A stretch of 64,000 bases of DNA from Stakelama marina (GTDB taxonomy: Bacteria > Pseudomonadota > Alphaproteobacteria > Sphingomonadales > Sphingomonadaceae), in contig NZ_JAGRQC010000003.1 in the NCBI RefSeq assembly GCF_018122655.1, forward strand, positions 248,001-312,000, given 5' to 3'. The notes beneath the pieces were generated by a model. It was not told the origin of the DNA, ran no database searches, and worked only from the letters and a program-made list of their open reading frames with translations. This document shows positions 44,321 to 53,537 of the stretch, in pieces. The translations under genes were made by a program, and so were the position numbers. How positions within the stretch are numbered: the first letter of the stretch is position 1; each line of letters opens with the position of its first letter.

Positions 44321-45127
44321 ATGACCGCGTTCCTCGCCATCGCCCTGTCCGCGCTTGCCATGACGCTGATCGTCGGCATCCGTTACCTGCTGTCGAGCGG
44401 CGGGTTCGCGCTGGCGACGCGGCTGACGCGTCCGGGCCTTTACACCGGTCTCGATCGTCAGATCGTGAAGGAGATTCGCTGGAGCCTGTATTCGGCGGCG
44501 ATCTATGGCATTCCCGCCGGCATCGTCGCCTGGGGCTGGCAGAACAGGGGGTGGACGGCGATCTATACCGACATCCATGCCTATCCGCTGTGGTATCTGC
44601 CGCTGTCGGTGCTGCTCTACCTCGCCGCGCACGACACCTGGTTCTACTGGACGCATCGCTGGATGCACTGGCCAAGGTTGTTTCGCATCGCGCATGCCGT
44701 CCATCATGCCAGCCGCCCGCCGACCGCCTGGGCGGCGATGGCGTTTCACCCGATCGAGGCGCTGACCGGTGCCATCGTCATTCCGCTTCTGGTCTTCGCG
44801 ATTCCGATCCATGTCGCCGCGCTCGGCATTGTGCTGACCATCATGACCGTTATGGGTGTTACCAACCATATGGGGTGGGAGGTTTTCCCCCGGTTCATCT
44901 GGGACGGGCCATTGGGGCGCTGGGTGATTACCGCCAGCCACCACCAGCGGCATCACGAACGCTATGGATGCAATTATGGCCTTTATTTCCGCTTCTGGGA
45001 TCGCCTCTGCGGCACGGACGGCGGCCTGGGAAGTTTCGCAGGCCGGCCCCGCGCACCGCTTTCTGCGCAGGCTGGGCGCGGCGCTGATCGTGGTCAGCCT
45101 GTTGCCGGGGGCGGCTCCGGTCACTGA
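44321..45127 (+). CDS. Sterol desaturase family protein
   Basis: A second membrane-bound di-iron hydroxylase-like protein, 268 residues. Four hydrophobic segments carry HDTWFYWTHRWMH (near residue 105), HAVHHASR and HHQRHHERYG near the C-terminus. The overall look is closest to sterol desaturase family members of unknown substrate; the His spacing differs from CrtZ. After FWDRLCGTDGGLGSF the last 35 residues are Ala/Gly/Pro-rich and unlike the family, and they overlap the DUF2141 gene by 164 bases, so the true C-terminus may be shorter in relatives. Confidence 0.88.
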   Translation: MTAFLAIALSALAMTLIVGIRYLLSSGGFALATRLTRPGLYTGLDRQIVKEIRWSLYSAAIYGIPAGIVAWGWQNRGWTAIYTDIHAYPLWYLPLSVLLYLAAHDTWFYWTHRWMHWPRLFRIAHAVHHASRPPTAWAAMAFHPIEALTGAIVIPLLVFAIPIHVAALGIVLTIMTVMGVTNHMGWEVFPRFIWDGPLGRWVITASHHQRHHERYGCNYGLYFRFWDRLCGTDGGLGSFAGRPRAPLSAQAGRGADRGQPVAGGGSGH

Positions 45128-45488
45128 TCTGACCGTCGATGTCACCGGTCTGCGCTCGGACAAGGGCCAGATTCGCCTCTGCCTCACCGCCGATGCCGAC
45201 CATTTCCCCGATTGCAAGGGCGATGCCGCCGCGATCACGCGGTCGGTGCCCGCGACCGAGCGAGAGGTTCGCTTCACCGCCTTGTCGCCGGGGGCCTATG
45301 CCGTGTCGGTGATCCACGACGAAAACGGCAACGCAAAACTCGATACCTTTGCCGGTATCCCGCGCGAAGGCTTCGGCTTTTCGCGCAACCCCGCGATCCG
45401 CTTCGGCCCGCCGCGTTTCGATGCGGCCCGGTTCGACGTGTCGGGGCCGACCGAGACGCAGCAGGTGCGGATGCGCTACATCCTCTGA
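44964..45488 (+). CDS. DUF2141 domain protein, exported
   Basis: A DUF2141 protein, a family of small secreted beta-sandwich proteins of unknown role. DLTVDVTGLRSDKGQIRLCL, AITRSVPATEREVRFTALSPGAYAVSVIHDENGNAKLDTF and GIPREGFGFSRNP are diagnostic. A hydrophobic segment (FLRRLGAALIVVSLLPGAAPV) is a signal peptide, but it begins about 33 residues after the first ATG. The only upstream ATG codons (44964 and 44976) lie inside the desaturase gene, forcing an overlap of 150-164 bases. A CTG at 45063 would begin exactly at the signal peptide. The start is therefore uncertain. Confidence 0.78.
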   Translation: MDAIMAFISASGIASAARTAAWEVSQAGPAHRFLRRLGAALIVVSLLPGAAPVTDLTVDVTGLRSDKGQIRLCLTADADHFPDCKGDAAAITRSVPATEREVRFTALSPGAYAVSVIHDENGNAKLDTFAGIPREGFGFSRNPAIRFGPPRFDAARFDVSGPTETQQVRMRYIL

Positions 45489-45561
45489 CGAACGGCCAGA
45501 GGAACCGGCGGTCGCGGACGAGCGTTTGAAGTTGCTGAACCTTTTTCGGGGGAAGCCACGC

Positions 45562-46410
45562 TTGAAGACCTATCTTGCCGCTATCGGCCTTTGCCTGTCC
45601 TGCACGCCAACCGCCGCCTGGGCGCAAACGACCGAGGCGCCTCCTCCGCCCGACATGTCGGGCGACCGCGTCACAATCGGCGCTGGCGTGGGGTCGCTGC
45701 CCGATTACGAAGGCGCGGACGACAACCGCCTCTATCCGGTCGGCATCGCCATCGGCCAGGTGTCGGGGATCAGCTTCTGGACGCGCGGTACGCAGCTTTA
45801 CGTCGATCTCGTCCCCGATAGCGGCGGCGTCGGCACCTCGTTCGAGGCGGGGCCGGTCGCGGGCATCCGCCTCAACCGCACCGGCGACATCCACACGCCG
45901 CAGGTCGCCGCGCTCGGCAAGCTCAACACCGCCTATGAAGTCGGCGGTTTTGCCGGCATATCGCGTACCGGCGTCGTCACCAGCGATTATGACACGCTGA
46001 CCGCGCGCGTCGCCGTCACGACCGATGTCGGCAATGCACATAAAAGCTATACGATCAGCCCGCAGATCAGCTATTTCACGCCGCTGTCGCGCTATAATCT
46101 CGTCGGCATCAGCGCCTCCGCCGATTATGTCGGCAAGGGCTATGGCAGCTATTATTACGACGTCACCCCGGCGGGCAGCGCGGCGAGCGGTCTGCGTCCC
46201 TATCACGTCTCCGGCAGCGGCTTTCAGAGCTATTCGCTCGGCATCTACGGGCTGCAGAGCATCACCGGCGATCTGACCCACGGCCTCGGCATCGGCGGGG
46301 GCATCGGCTATACGCGCATCCTCGGCAAATATGCCGACAGCCCGATCGTCGCCGATGTCGGCAACCGCGACCAGTGGATTGCGGGGCTGGGCCTCGCCTA
46401 CACTTTCTGA
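45562..46410 (+). CDS. MipA/OmpV family outer membrane protein
   Basis: A 282-residue beta-barrel protein of the MipA/OmpV family (MltA-interacting or porin-like). A signal peptide (LAAIGLCLSCTPTAAWAQ) is followed by RVTIGAGVGSLPDYEGADDNRLYPVGI, the family opening, and repeated amphipathic strands, ending in LGLAYTF with the terminal Phe of barrels. TTG at 45562 is chosen because CGGGGGAAG lies seven bases upstream and the signal peptide starts there. It is 73 bases after the DUF2141 gene. Ligand unknown. Confidence 0.88.
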   Translation: MKTYLAAIGLCLSCTPTAAWAQTTEAPPPPDMSGDRVTIGAGVGSLPDYEGADDNRLYPVGIAIGQVSGISFWTRGTQLYVDLVPDSGGVGTSFEAGPVAGIRLNRTGDIHTPQVAALGKLNTAYEVGGFAGISRTGVVTSDYDTLTARVAVTTDVGNAHKSYTISPQISYFTPLSRYNLVGISASADYVGKGYGSYYYDVTPAGSAASGLRPYHVSGSGFQSYSLGIYGLQSITGDLTHGLGIGGGIGYTRILGKYADSPIVADVGNRDQWIAGLGLAYTF

Positions 46411-46446
46411 CCCCTATCGCTCGCGCTCGATAGCCGTTAGAGTCGC

Positions 46447-48507
<2,061 letters not shown>

Positions 48508-48512
48508 CCGCC

Positions 48513-48917
48513 ATGCCCGCCGCTGACGCGCCGTTCCTGCTCACCGGAGCGGTACGGCGCGATCCGGCGGTCGCGGCGTGGTTCGACACCACCGATCCGC
48601 TCCGCCAGATTCTGCGTCCGTGGTTCGAGCGGATGCGCGCGTGCGGCGAAGACGTGCGCGAAGTCATCCACGACCGCTGCCCCACCGCCTGTGTCGGCCA
48701 GGCCGCCTTCGCCTATGTCGCCGCCTACCGCGCCCACGCCGCGATCGGCTTCTTCCACGGCGCCTCGCTCCCCGATCCCGCCGGCCTGCTCGAAGGCGCC
48801 GGCAAGCGTATGCGCCACGTCAAGCTGCGGTTGGGCGGGGGGTTAGACGAGGCGGCGCTGGGGGCGTTGATTGCAGCGGGGTACGCGGTCGCGAGGTCAT
48901 CGCGGGAGGACTTTTAG
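48513..48917 (+). CDS. DUF1801 domain protein
   Basis: A 134-residue protein resembling the DUF1801/YdhG family: WFERMRACGEDVREVIHDRCPTACVGQAAFAYVAAYRAHAAIGFFHGASLPDP contains the family's central strands and 'GFFxGAxLPDP' turn, followed by KRMRHVKLRLGG. The fold is a small alpha/beta domain; function is unknown. It starts five bases after thiC on the same strand without a good ribosome binding site, so it is probably translated by re-initiation from thiC and shares its riboswitch control. Confidence 0.82.
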   Translation: MPAADAPFLLTGAVRRDPAVAAWFDTTDPLRQILRPWFERMRACGEDVREVIHDRCPTACVGQAAFAYVAAYRAHAAIGFFHGASLPDPAGLLEGAGKRMRHVKLRLGGGLDEAALGALIAAGYAVARSSREDF

Positions 48918-48939
48918 GCCCTCCAATGCGCATTATCCG

Positions 48940-49125
48940 TCAGCGACGGTCGCTAGATCCTACGATACGCTCCATCAACGGAATGCTGAACGACTGTTTG
49001 CGGGTCACGACGCCAGCACGCTCCATTCGATTCTGAAATTTCTTATTCAGTTGGAGCTGCGAATCAAAGTTTTCACCCTTTGGCGTGTCTTTCAACGCTG
49101 CCTTAAGTGCTTGATCGATCATCAT
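48940..49125 (-). CDS. Small basic hypothetical protein coupled to the SDH_sah-type protease
   Basis: A 61-residue basic protein I do not recognise. It is predicted to be largely helical (IDQALKAALKDTPKGENFDSQ; LNKKFQNRMERAGVVTRKQS) and then ends SIPLMERIVGSSDRR. The start used has GAGGTG at good spacing; an ATG at 49137 would overlap the protease stop by four bases. Either way it is the second gene of a two-gene unit. Its sequence is AT-richer than the chromosomal average here, like its partner. It might be a substrate, adaptor or regulator of the protease; nothing in the sequence decides. Confidence 0.65.
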   Translation of the reverse strand: MMIDQALKAALKDTPKGENFDSQLQLNKKFQNRMERAGVVTRKQSFSIPLMERIVGSSDRR

Positions 49126-49133
49126 GGGGCACC

Positions 49134-50015
49134 TCATTGCAGAATGCGGTTAAAAATTGTGAAAGCTTGGCCGTGACGTTCGATATAGCCGGTCAATGTG
49201 TCAGCATAACGCCGGACGTGGGCATGGAGTTCGCTGTCGTCGCTAAAATCCTCGACCTCTAATCGCATTTCTGATCGGAGCGTTCCCATCCCAATCATGC
49301 GTCCGTGCGAATGCCAGAGGTTGTTATCTGAGAGCTTAGTAGCGATTTCCTCAGCTCGAACGAGCCGTTCATCCTGAGTGACAGGCGTGCCGGGATTCGT
49401 TGTTCGATGATGAGTCCAGTTCTTAAATTTATACTCTGCAAGCCACTTCTTTAATAGATTTATCGAGAGCTCTTTCGCTTGTTCGTAAAATCGGAGCATC
49501 GCTAAATCTAAGCTTTGAAGCATTTGGAATTCTGCCGGAGAAATCGTGTCGCTATTACTCTTCTGAATAAGTTCTTCAACTTTATCGAGATACCCTAACG
49601 CAGGTACCAACACGCGATTTTCACGGTCAGGAACTTGGGGGTCTATGGGACCAAGAGCCGACGAATAGTCCATGTATATTTTATCTGCAGCCATGCAGAA
49701 AATAGTTCCGGCTGACATGGCAGTATTCGGCACAAGCGCATAAAAACTGTTGTAATGATGTCTGATAACTTCGACCATTCGTTCAACAGCTTCGGCTTGG
49801 CCACCGGGCGTTGTAAGGCAAAGGCCTAACGCGTCCCGCTTGTCAGCCCTTTCAGCAAGTCGCTCTATCGAATCGCGAAAAAAGGTGAAGTTGCTGGTCC
49901 GCAGTTCGCCATAGTAATACAAGACATCGCAATCCAGCGCGGTCTCAACCTGCGCTTCGGCCTCCCCAACGGTATCAAGTATCACCCTATCCAAAAGAGG
50001 CATCGTTGATGCCAT
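49134..50015 (-). CDS. SDH_sah-type (ClpP/SppA-fold) serine protease-like protein
   Basis: A 293-residue protein matching the serine dehydrogenase proteinase (SDH_sah) family of the ClpP/crotonase fold. Residues about 30-60 form the first strand-helix unit. GLCLTTPGGQAEAVERMVEVIRHHYN gives the oxyanion-loop TPGG near residue 88. ALVPNTAMSAGTIFCMAADKIYMDYSSALGPIDPQVP contains the nucleophile Ser (in AMSAGT) and the LGPIDPQ motif. No signal peptide or membrane helix is evident, so it should be cytosolic. GGGGGAG precedes the ATG. Codons and base composition are markedly AT-richer than neighbours, suggesting recent acquisition. Biological role unknown. Confidence 0.87.
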   Translation of the reverse strand: MASTMPLLDRVILDTVGEAEAQVETALDCDVLYYYGELRTSNFTFFRDSIERLAERADKRDALGLCLTTPGGQAEAVERMVEVIRHHYNSFYALVPNTAMSAGTIFCMAADKIYMDYSSALGPIDPQVPDRENRVLVPALGYLDKVEELIQKSNSDTISPAEFQMLQSLDLAMLRFYEQAKELSINLLKKWLAEYKFKNWTHHRTTNPGTPVTQDERLVRAEEIATKLSDNNLWHSHGRMIGMGTLRSEMRLEVEDFSDDSELHAHVRRYADTLTGYIERHGQAFTIFNRILQ

Positions 50016-50123
50016 GCAGTGCTCCCCCGTCTGCTTAAGTCGATAGATGAATCAGATTATCCTACATTGCTAGCGTTAAATTTCTGGCTGTAAATTTGCC
50101 GGCAGCGGCCGAGTCATGGCGAT

Positions 50124-50237
50124 TCAGCGACGATCCCGATTTTGAAGCTGCCCCGCCGGATTGGTCATCGCCGCCATGATCGACAGTATCCTCGCGCCGA
50201 GGTCGGCCTGAGCCTTGCGGCTCAGCTCAAGCCGCAT
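50124..50237 (-). pseudogene. parE: Truncated parE toxin remnant
   Basis: An ATG overlapping the parD end by 16 bases opens a 37-codon frame. It begins MRLELSRKAQADLG, which is how ParE/RelE-family toxins paired with this kind of ParD usually start. After about residue 14 the sequence is unrelated to ParE, and it stops at 50124. About 60-80 residues of toxin, including its core strands, are absent, and I find no continuation in other frames before the AT-rich protease gene promoter region. Confidence 0.65.
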
Positions 50238-50479
50238 CCTTGCTCCCGTACCCCGGCGCGCAGCTCGTCGAGATACTCGAACGGATCGCGCTCGCTCACG
50301 CCCGAAGCACGGCCCTCGTCGATCGCCGCCTGCAGCCGCCGCCGCGCTTCTTCGGCCTCCTGGTCGCGCCGGACCAGATCGCGGACATAGTCGCTGGTGC
50401 TGCTGTAGCGCCCCTCGGCGACCCGGGATTCCACCCAGCCCTTGAGCTGATCAGGGATCGAGACGTTCATCTGTGCCAT
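50222..50479 (-). CDS. parD: ParD family antitoxin (orphan)
   Basis: An 85-residue ParD/CopG-type antitoxin. MAQMNVSIPDQLKGWVESRVAEGRYSSTSDYVRDLVRRDQE is the ribbon-helix-helix DNA-binding domain, and an acidic helix with SERDPFEYLDELRAGV would wrap the toxin. The toxin gene that should overlap its 3' end is only a stub, so this is an orphan antitoxin. A good promoter with a palindrome in its spacer ends seven bases before the ATG, so it probably still represses itself. Confidence 0.9.
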   Translation of the reverse strand: MAQMNVSIPDQLKGWVESRVAEGRYSSTSDYVRDLVRRDQEAEEARRRLQAAIDEGRASGVSERDPFEYLDELRAGVREQGCGLS

Positions 50480-50486
50480 GCGCACC

Positions 50487-50515
50487 AATATACGAATTCG
50501 CGCAACATTTGTCAT
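50487..50515 (-). promoter_or_regulatory. parD promoter with palindrome in spacer
   Basis: On the minus strand ATGACA (50515-50510) and TATATT (50492-50487) are separated by exactly 17 bases; each matches the sigma-70 consensus at five of six positions. CGAATTCG (50493-50500), a perfect palindrome, abuts the -10 element and is a likely ParD binding site. Only seven bases separate the -10 from the ATG at 50479, so the transcript would be leaderless. Confidence 0.7.
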
Positions 50516-50568
50516 CTTCCGCGCGATACCGTGCTGAACCTGCCCGCCGCCGGCGCGTTCCCCCAACT

Positions 50569-51075
50569 ATGCCCCGCCTGACCCCCGCCATCCTCGCGCC
50601 GCTCCTCCTCGCCGGGTGCGTCGGCGCGCCGCCGATCGCGCAACCCGCGCCGCAGCCGCGCTTCGACGTGTTTGCCTTCTTCGCCGGGCCCACGCTCGGC
50701 ACCGGGCGGCTCAAGAAAATCCTTTCGGGCACCGAATCCACGCTCGTCCACGGCACCGGCCGGGTGGAGGGCGACACGCTGGTCCTCGATCAGACGGTGG
50801 AGGAGGGCGACAAGCCCGCAAAGCACCGCCAGTGGCGCATCCGCCGCACCGGCCCCGGCCGCTATTCGGGCACGCTCACCGATGCCAGCGGCCCCGTCAC
50901 CGGCGAGGTTGAGGGCAACCGCCTCCACCTGTCCTTCACCATGAAGGGCGGCCTGCCGACGCAGCAATGGCTGACGCTCGCCCCCGACGGCCGCTCCGCG
51001 CACAACATCATGACCGTGACCAAACTCGGCCTCACCGTCGCCGTCCTCGACGAGGACATCCGCAAGACCGACTGA
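50569..51075 (+). CDS. DUF3833 lipoprotein
   Basis: A 168-residue lipoprotein: the hydrophobic start PRLTPAILAPLLLAGC ends in a lipobox (LAGC). The mature part matches DUF3833: FFAGPTLGTGRLKKILSGTESTLVHGTGRVEGDTLVLDQTVEEGDKP, RQWRIRRTGPGRYSGTLTDASGPVTGEVEGN and a lipocalin-like series of strands. Function is unknown. It is divergent from parD. ATG at 50569 is chosen because it begins the signal peptide; no strong ribosome binding site is seen. Confidence 0.85.
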   Translation: MPRLTPAILAPLLLAGCVGAPPIAQPAPQPRFDVFAFFAGPTLGTGRLKKILSGTESTLVHGTGRVEGDTLVLDQTVEEGDKPAKHRQWRIRRTGPGRYSGTLTDASGPVTGEVEGNRLHLSFTMKGGLPTQQWLTLAPDGRSAHNIMTVTKLGLTVAVLDEDIRKTD

Positions 51076-51143
51076 CCCTTGCGGGCGCGCCCCCAAAGCA
51101 AAAGAACTTTCCTACCCGTTCTTTTTATGTTCCATACTGCCCG

Positions 51144-51788
51144 ATGACCCACGGCAGAAATCCCATCCCGCCCGAACCGGCGGTCGAGGACGAATCCTTC
51201 GACGCCGACTTCGAACCCGTTCCCACCCGCCAGCGCCACGATGGCTGGACCCCCGACAAGCAGCGCGAGTTCATCGAGGCGCTCGCCGCGTCGGGCTGTG
51301 TCGATTCCGCGTGCCGCGCGGTCGGCATGTCCACCGCCGCCGCATATAATCTGCGCGCGCGGACCGATGCGCAGAGCTTTCGCTGCGCCTGGGAAAATGC
51401 GCTCGAATATGCCGTGTCGCGGCTGTCCGACGCGGCGCTTTCGCGCGCCATCCACGGCGTCGTGCGACCCGTCTTCTACCAGGGCGAGCAGATCGGCGAG
51501 CGGCGCTATTATGACGAACGCCTCGCCATGTTCCTGCTCCGCTACCGCGATCCCGTGCGCTACGGCGCGTGGCGCGACTCCGTCGCGGCAGAACGCCATC
51601 CCGATCAGCCCGCGCTCGGCCTCGCCCGCTCGCTCAACGCGCTCGGCGACCATGCCTGGGCGTCGTGGTTCGGCCATGCCCGCCCCGATACCCCGCTGAT
51701 CTTTCCCACCGTCCGCTTCGTCCGCCCCGACGAGGAACGCGCAGAGGCCGAAGCTCGCGCCCGCGACCGCCGCGAGAAGGGGTATTGA
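51144..51788 (+). CDS. Hypothetical protein with terminase-small-subunit-like HTH
   Basis: A 214-residue protein. Residues about 34-72 (GWTPDKQREFIEALAASGCVDSACRAVGMSTAAAYNLRAR) form a helix-turn-helix like that of phage terminase small subunits and homeodomain-like regulators. Then come AWENALEYAVSRLSDAALSRAIHGVVRPVFYQGEQIGERRYYDERLAMFLLRYRDP and a charged tail. There is no phage gene nearby and composition matches the chromosome, so I take it as a resident, possibly DNA-binding, protein of unknown function. It lies 68 bases after the DUF3833 gene. Confidence 0.75.
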   Translation: MTHGRNPIPPEPAVEDESFDADFEPVPTRQRHDGWTPDKQREFIEALAASGCVDSACRAVGMSTAAAYNLRARTDAQSFRCAWENALEYAVSRLSDAALSRAIHGVVRPVFYQGEQIGERRYYDERLAMFLLRYRDPVRYGAWRDSVAAERHPDQPALGLARSLNALGDHAWASWFGHARPDTPLIFPTVRFVRPDEERAEAEARARDRREKGY

Positions 51789-51851
51789 GGGGGGACGTAC
51801 CGTTAACTTCGCTAACTTCCGGCTACGCCGCTCGCAGCACCGGCCGCTGCG

Positions 51852-52277
51852 CTATCGCCGTCCCAGTCGTCCGACCACCGTCACGAAGAACGCCGTCGAC
51901 CAGCCGAGCAGGATCACCCCGTTGATCCCCTCGATCGCCGCCACCAGCCGCCACGCCTGCGCCAGCCCCTGATCGTCATAACCGATCGTCGCATAGGTGA
52001 TGGTGGAGAAATACACCGCGTGTTCCAGATCGCCCAGCGCGCCGCCCAGCAGGTACAGCAGCGCATATAGCCAGATCTCGATACCGTGCAGCGCGAACAG
52101 GCCGAGCACCAGCGTCAGCACGAACAGGAACCCGCGCCACGACGCGTGCATGATATGGCTGCTGCGCTCTTCCGCCGCCTCCAGTCGCATCAGCCGCACC
52201 AGCGCGATGATCCCGCCGCCGTGGATCGCCACGGTCAGCAGCACCATGGCGGTGGCGATGGCAAGTTGCGCGATCAT
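51852..52277 (-). CDS. Potassium channel family protein (two-helix ion channel)
   Basis: A 141-residue inner-membrane protein with an N-terminal helix, a central helix (FLFVLTLVLGLFALHGIEIWLYALLYLL), a pore loop and a last helix. The loop HAVYFSTITYATIGYDDQ resembles a K+ channel selectivity filter (TxGYD-type). It matches the bacterial ion-channel (Ion_trans_2) family. Conducted ion is inferred. No cytosolic regulatory domain is present. It follows ung on the same strand after 33 bases. Confidence 0.88.
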   Translation of the reverse strand: MIAQLAIATAMVLLTVAIHGGGIIALVRLMRLEAAEERSSHIMHASWRGFLFVLTLVLGLFALHGIEIWLYALLYLLGGALGDLEHAVYFSTITYATIGYDDQGLAQAWRLVAAIEGINGVILLGWSTAFFVTVVGRLGRR

Positions 52278-52310
52278 GCCGGTCGATCTTTCCCGTCCAG
52301 CGCCCCGCGG

Positions 52311-53021
52311 TCAATCCGCCGCGGCAATTTCGGGCAGCGCCCAGTCGATGCTCCCGCGTCCCCGCTCTTCCAGAAACGCATTGGCTTTGGAGAAATGACG
52401 GCAGCCGAAAAAGCCGGTGTGCGCCGACAGCGGCGACGGGTGCGGCGCCTTCAGCACCAGATGCCGCCCACCGCGTTCGACCGAGGCGATGAAATCGGCC
52501 TTTTTCTGCGCATGCGATCCCCAGAGCAGGAACACCACCGGCGCCTCCTTCGCCGCGACCTGCCGGACGACGGCATCGGTGAAGCGTTCCCAGCCGCGCC
52601 CCCGGTGCGACGCCGCCTTCGCCATCTCGACCGTCAGCACGCTGTTGAGCAAAAGCACCCCCTGCCGCGCCCAATGTTCCAGATGCCCGTGCCGTGCCGG
52701 CGCGATCCCCAGATCGTCGCGCAGCTCCTTGTATATGTTGACGAGGCTTGGCGGCGTCCGCACGCCCGGCCGAACCGAAAAGCACAGGCCATGCGCCTGG
52801 CCCGGCCCGTGATAGGGGTCCTGCCCCAGGATCACGACGCGCACCTGTTCGAGCGGTGTGAGGTCGAGTGCGCCGAACCATTCGCCGCCCGCCGGAAAGA
52901 TGCGCTTCCCCGCCGCCCGCTCGGCGAGCAGGAAGCGTTTCAGATCGGCCATATAGGGCTGCTCGAATTGATCGGAGAGCGGTTCGCGCCAGCTCTCGTG
53001 CAGCTTTACCGCATCGGCCAT
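52311..53021 (-). CDS. ung: Uracil-DNA glycosylase
   Basis: Family 1 uracil-DNA glycosylase removes uracil from DNA in base excision repair. The 236-residue protein carries [22 protein letters not shown] near residue 62 (water-activating Asp, Pro-rich loop), LLNSVLTVE near 120, and [20 protein letters not shown] near 198, the Leu intercalation loop with the catalytic His. Length and motif order are exact for Ung. It starts three bases after the GFA gene stop on the same strand. Confidence 0.98.
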   Translation of the reverse strand: MADAVKLHESWREPLSDQFEQPYMADLKRFLLAERAAGKRIFPAGGEWFGALDLTPLEQVRVVILGQDPYHGPGQAHGLCFSVRPGVRTPPSLVNIYKELRDDLGIAPARHGHLEHWARQGVLLLNSVLTVEMAKAASHRGRGWERFTDAVVRQVAAKEAPVVFLLWGSHAQKKADFIASVERGGRHLVLKAPHPSPLSAHTGFFGCRHFSKANAFLEERGRGSIDWALPEIAAAD

Positions 53022-53024
53022 CGA

Positions 53025-53450
53025 TCAGCCCTTGCCGGGCGCATATTTGGCAATCACCTGCGCCCCGGTCAGCCGCTCACGATCGCCTTCGAACGCATAG
53101 TAATCGGGCTTTTCGTCGATGAATATCTCTTCGGCCATCGCCGCATCCGGCGCGTCGTCGAACAGACCGACCGGAAAGGAATAGGTGTCGTGCGGTTTGT
53201 AGTGAAAGAACAGATGCGTCCCGCACCGGTCGCAAAAGGCGCGCTCGGCCCAGTCGGACGAGGCGTAGCGGCGGATATGTTCGGTGCCGGTGAAGGCGGG
53301 CTCGGCCACGCCCCGCGTCGAAAGAAATGCGATGCCGCCCCAGCGCCTGCACATCGTGCAGTGGCACGCATCAAGCTCGGGGCCGGGCGGGGAGGCTGTC
53401 ACTGTCACCGCACCGCACAGGCACCGCCCATTCAGCTTCGTTCCGCCCAT
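53025..53450 (-). CDS. GFA family protein (glutathione-dependent formaldehyde-activating enzyme fold)
   Basis: A 141-residue zinc-binding GFA-fold protein. LNGRCLCGAVTV, LDACHCTMCRRWGG and FCDRCGTHLFF supply the conserved Cys that hold two zinc ions in the Gfa fold. Most members are not real formaldehyde enzymes, and substrate is unknown. ATG at 53450 (MGGTKLNGRC) is the natural start; 14 further upstream codons are open. It is followed directly by ung. Confidence 0.9.
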   Translation of the reverse strand: MGGTKLNGRCLCGAVTVTASPPGPELDACHCTMCRRWGGIAFLSTRGVAEPAFTGTEHIRRYASSDWAERAFCDRCGTHLFFHYKPHDTYSFPVGLFDDAPDAAMAEEIFIDEKPDYYAFEGDRERLTGAQVIAKYAPGKG

Positions 53451-53537
53451 CGCGCTATCCCTCCAACCTTGTGGACCGGCCGATGGTGACACAGCCCATC
53501 GACCGCGACCAGAGCAAGCCGAGTTGCAACGCGAAGA

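Noticed and set aside
44321..45127. Reading the second sterol desaturase as a carotenoid hydroxylase or ketolase (CrtZ/CrtW)
   Set aside because: Its His clusters (HRWMH, HAVHHASR, HHQRHHE) follow the sterol desaturase pattern, and a clear CrtZ exists at 58432.
51805..51829. Tandem TAACTTCGC/TAACTTCC direct repeat after the HTH-like gene
   Set aside because: Only two imperfect nine-base units; too short to call a repeat element without seeing other copies.
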